In this document: positions 62,529-64,000 of the stretch, one piece after another
Layout: each line of letters begins with the position of its first letter
Numbering within the stretch: the first letter of the stretch is position 1
Assembly: GCF_021044425.1 (NCBI RefSeq)
Contig: NZ_JAJNEC010000007.1
Span: 62,001 to 126,000 of the forward strand
Reading direction: 5' to 3'
Length of the DNA stretch: 64,000 bases
Source: Niabella pedocola
Lineage (GTDB): Bacteria > Bacteroidota > Bacteroidia > Chitinophagales > Chitinophagaceae
Translations under genes and position numbers: made by a program
Notes under the pieces: generated by a model
Database searches by the model: none
Told to the model about the DNA's origin: nothing
Seen by the model: the letters and a program-made list of their open reading frames with translations, nothing else

Positions 62529-63506
62529 TTAATAAAACTGAATTAGTTTCCACTCTGTGATCTGGATCAGGTCAGCGCCGCCGTTTGCCGTTATCAGCAA
62601 CCGGTAGTAGGAATAAGCGTCGGATGTATTCAGGTTAAAACGGCGTGTCAATTGCCGTCCAAGGAATATCTCTCCGGTTCTTGTATCCAGGGTTGTCCAG
62701 TCGGTACCGTTGTTCGATCCCTGAAACAACCAGTTACGGGGATCTCTTTCGGGAGCATCATTACCGGACGTAATCTCGTAAGCGTCCAGTTTTTGAGGCG
62801 CATTCAGCTTAAGCTTTGTCCAGAAATTCGGGTTGTAATTGAAACTCAGAAATTTTGTTGAATAATCGTTATCCACCAGTTTTGAGGAGCCTTCCTTCGC
62901 ATTAGCGCCATCGCGATTTTCATCGCTAACGGTTAAGGTGCCCGATGAAGTCAGATCTTTTACTCTTGTCAGCAACGAATCCAGTTTAAAATAGGCAACC
63001 GATAGCGAGGTATCTTTATTACCTCCCGAAACACTGGTTATCCGGATGGGCAGCAGATAATGATATCCAAAAGATATTTTCTTGCCGCTTACTAAAATGA
63101 ACAGCGGGTCTGAACTTTGTTTGCCGGCCCGGATGACACCCGTTGTGGAGGATAGTGAATAAACGCTATCCGGGAGGGGGTAATAGGTGTATCCCAGATA
63201 AGCGTTCGTGATATTATATTGATCTACCAGAGAGGGTGCTACTTCAAACTTGACTGTTACATCCGAATTGGGACCATTAAACCCGCCGTAGTAGGCCCCA
63301 AAAGTAACCCGCTGTATGGAGTCCATTTTATACAGGGTCATTACAGACCGGTCCTGGTATGCCTGCGGCATATATATATTTCCTTCTTCTGGTGAATACA
63401 GTTCCTTCGATTTGGCGCAACCCGCCATGAGCAAGCTGCTGCAGCCGGCCACAACCGTCCAAAACAACATTCGTATAAAGAACATATTTGTATTAAAACA
63501 CTTCAT
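62529..63506 (-). CDS. DUF1735 lipoprotein with discoidin-like (F5/8C) domain
   Basis: 325 residues. Lipoprotein signal ending LLMAGC. Residues 40-170 have the DUF1735 fold (GNIYMPQAYQDRSVMTLYKMDSIQRVTFGAYYGGFNGPNSD). Residues 190-325 form a jelly roll like coagulation factor 5/8 C / CBM32 domains (LVDNDYSTKFLSF; FWTKLKLNAPQKLDAYEITSGNDAPERDPRNWLFQGSNNGTDWTTLD; YYRLLITANGG). It is probably a surface glycan-binding protein belonging to the SusC/SusD pair that continues beyond the right edge. Confidence 0.82.
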   Translation of the reverse strand: MKCFNTNMFFIRMLFWTVVAGCSSLLMAGCAKSKELYSPEEGNIYMPQAYQDRSVMTLYKMDSIQRVTFGAYYGGFNGPNSDVTVKFEVAPSLVDQYNITNAYLGYTYYPLPDSVYSLSSTTGVIRAGKQSSDPLFILVSGKKISFGYHYLLPIRITSVSGGNKDTSLSVAYFKLDSLLTRVKDLTSSGTLTVSDENRDGANAKEGSSKLVDNDYSTKFLSFNYNPNFWTKLKLNAPQKLDAYEITSGNDAPERDPRNWLFQGSNNGTDWTTLDTRTGEIFLGRQLTRRFNLNTSDAYSYYRLLITANGGADLIQITEWKLIQFY

Positions 63507-63558
63507 GTGTATTGCTTTAATTGTAATAGAGTATAAATATCAACGTACACTGTTTTAC

Positions 63559-64000
63559 TTACCATCCGGGATTTTGCACCAGGTATTTATCTTTTAAAAC
63601 TTCATCATTGGGTATGGGCCACAAATAGTCCCTGGGCAAAAACCGCCGCTTTTGTACCAGCGTTTTTTTGTAAAAGTCATTCCCATCGGCATATACATTC
63701 ATACCATATACATCTGCCCCCATCGTCTGCGGTGCAATCTTCCATCTGCGTACATCAAAATAACGGACATTTTCAAATGCCAGCTCCACCATTCGTTCAT
63801 GCCGGATCGCTTCGCGCATTTCCTGCTGTCCTGAAGGCAGTGGAATCGCATTCGCGCCGCTTCCATACTGTGCAACCCCTGCCCGTTCCCGGATCAGGTT
63901 CAGGTACTTCAATATATCCGGGTTGCCGGGATCTGCCTCATTCAACGCCTCTACATAATCGAGGTAGATTTGGGCCAGCCGGAGATGTACCCAACCCCTG
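63559..64000 (-). CDS. SusD/RagB family protein, C-terminal part (gene runs out of the window)
   Basis: The frame stays open to base 64,000: the residues before the apparent start read VHLRLAQIYLDYVEALNEADPGNPD, a standard SusD motif, so only the C-terminal ~147 residues are visible. Other landmarks: YLNLIRERAGVAQYG, MREAIRHERMVELAFENVRYFDVRRWKIAPQ and DYLWPIPNDEVLKDKYLVQNPGW. A third SusC partner is expected beyond the right edge. Confidence 0.93.
   Translation of the reverse strand, partial: RGWVHLRLAQIYLDYVEALNEADPGNPDILKYLNLIRERAGVAQYGSGANAIPLPSGQQEMREAIRHERMVELAFENVRYFDVRRWKIAPQTMGADVYGMNVYADGNDFYKKTLVQKRRFLPRDYLWPIPNDEVLKDKYLVQNPGW

Noticed and set aside
1..64000. CRISPR arrays, tRNA/rRNA genes, integrases or transposases
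   Set aside because: I looked for regularly spaced repeats, tRNA T-loop motifs and DDE/tyrosine recombinase motifs and found none.

Overview
The window comes from a Bacteroidota genome, most likely Chitinophagaceae (an inference). The signs are SusC/SusD-type pairs, lipoprotein-rich operons, GLPGLI and DUF1735 proteins, and promoters of the TAnnTTTG type rather than TATAAT. I see no tRNA, rRNA, CRISPR array, prophage or insertion sequence.

Left part (1-28,900, mixed housekeeping and accessory genes): an M19 dipeptidase cut by the window edge; a PNGase F-like secreted protein; a complete RND efflux operon (adaptor, pump, TolC-type channel); a Gfo/Idh/MocA oxidoreductase; an L,D-transpeptidase lipoprotein; a flavin/2Fe-2S reductase; a class C beta-lactamase-like hydrolase; a MarR-GNAT fusion. 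At 17,600-20,070 lies a small minus-strand locus: a 69-residue peptide whose last 43 residues are almost only Asp, Gly, Ala and Ser, then a JmjC/cupin_4 hydroxylase, then a sucrase/ferredoxin-like protein. It looks like an undescribed peptide-modification (RiPP-like) system. glnS, a ROK regulator and one SusC/SusD pair follow, ending at a strong hairpin at 28,891-28,948.

Right part (29,000-64,000, all on the minus strand): a large polysaccharide utilisation locus. Its enzyme set is a DUF4185 (GH183-type) protein, a GH116 protein, two DUF2961 (GH172-type) proteins, a GH43 protein and two large unassigned secreted proteins. There are also two complete SusC/SusD pairs plus part of a third SusD, surface lipoproteins, an L-fucose/D-arabinose isomerase, a FucP-type permease, an aquaglyceroporin and a COG0523 GTPase. 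GH183 + GH172 + GH116 is the enzyme trio known to dismantle mycobacterial D-arabinan, and FucI/FucP is the classical route for D-arabinose. I therefore propose D-arabinan/arabinogalactan from actinobacterial cell walls as the substrate.

One LacI-family gene lies inside this locus. Seven copies of a CG-centred pseudo-palindrome (core TTAATCGTTTAA) stand before five transcription units: aquaporin-GTPase-GH116-GH183; SusCD-thioredoxin; SusCD-DUF1735-GH43; GH172-DUF6786-FucI-FucP; and the second GH172. This would make the locus a single regulon covering polymer cleavage, uptake and sugar isomerisation. The substrate, the regulator-operator link and the peptide-modification idea are inferences from sequence and context, not demonstrated facts.
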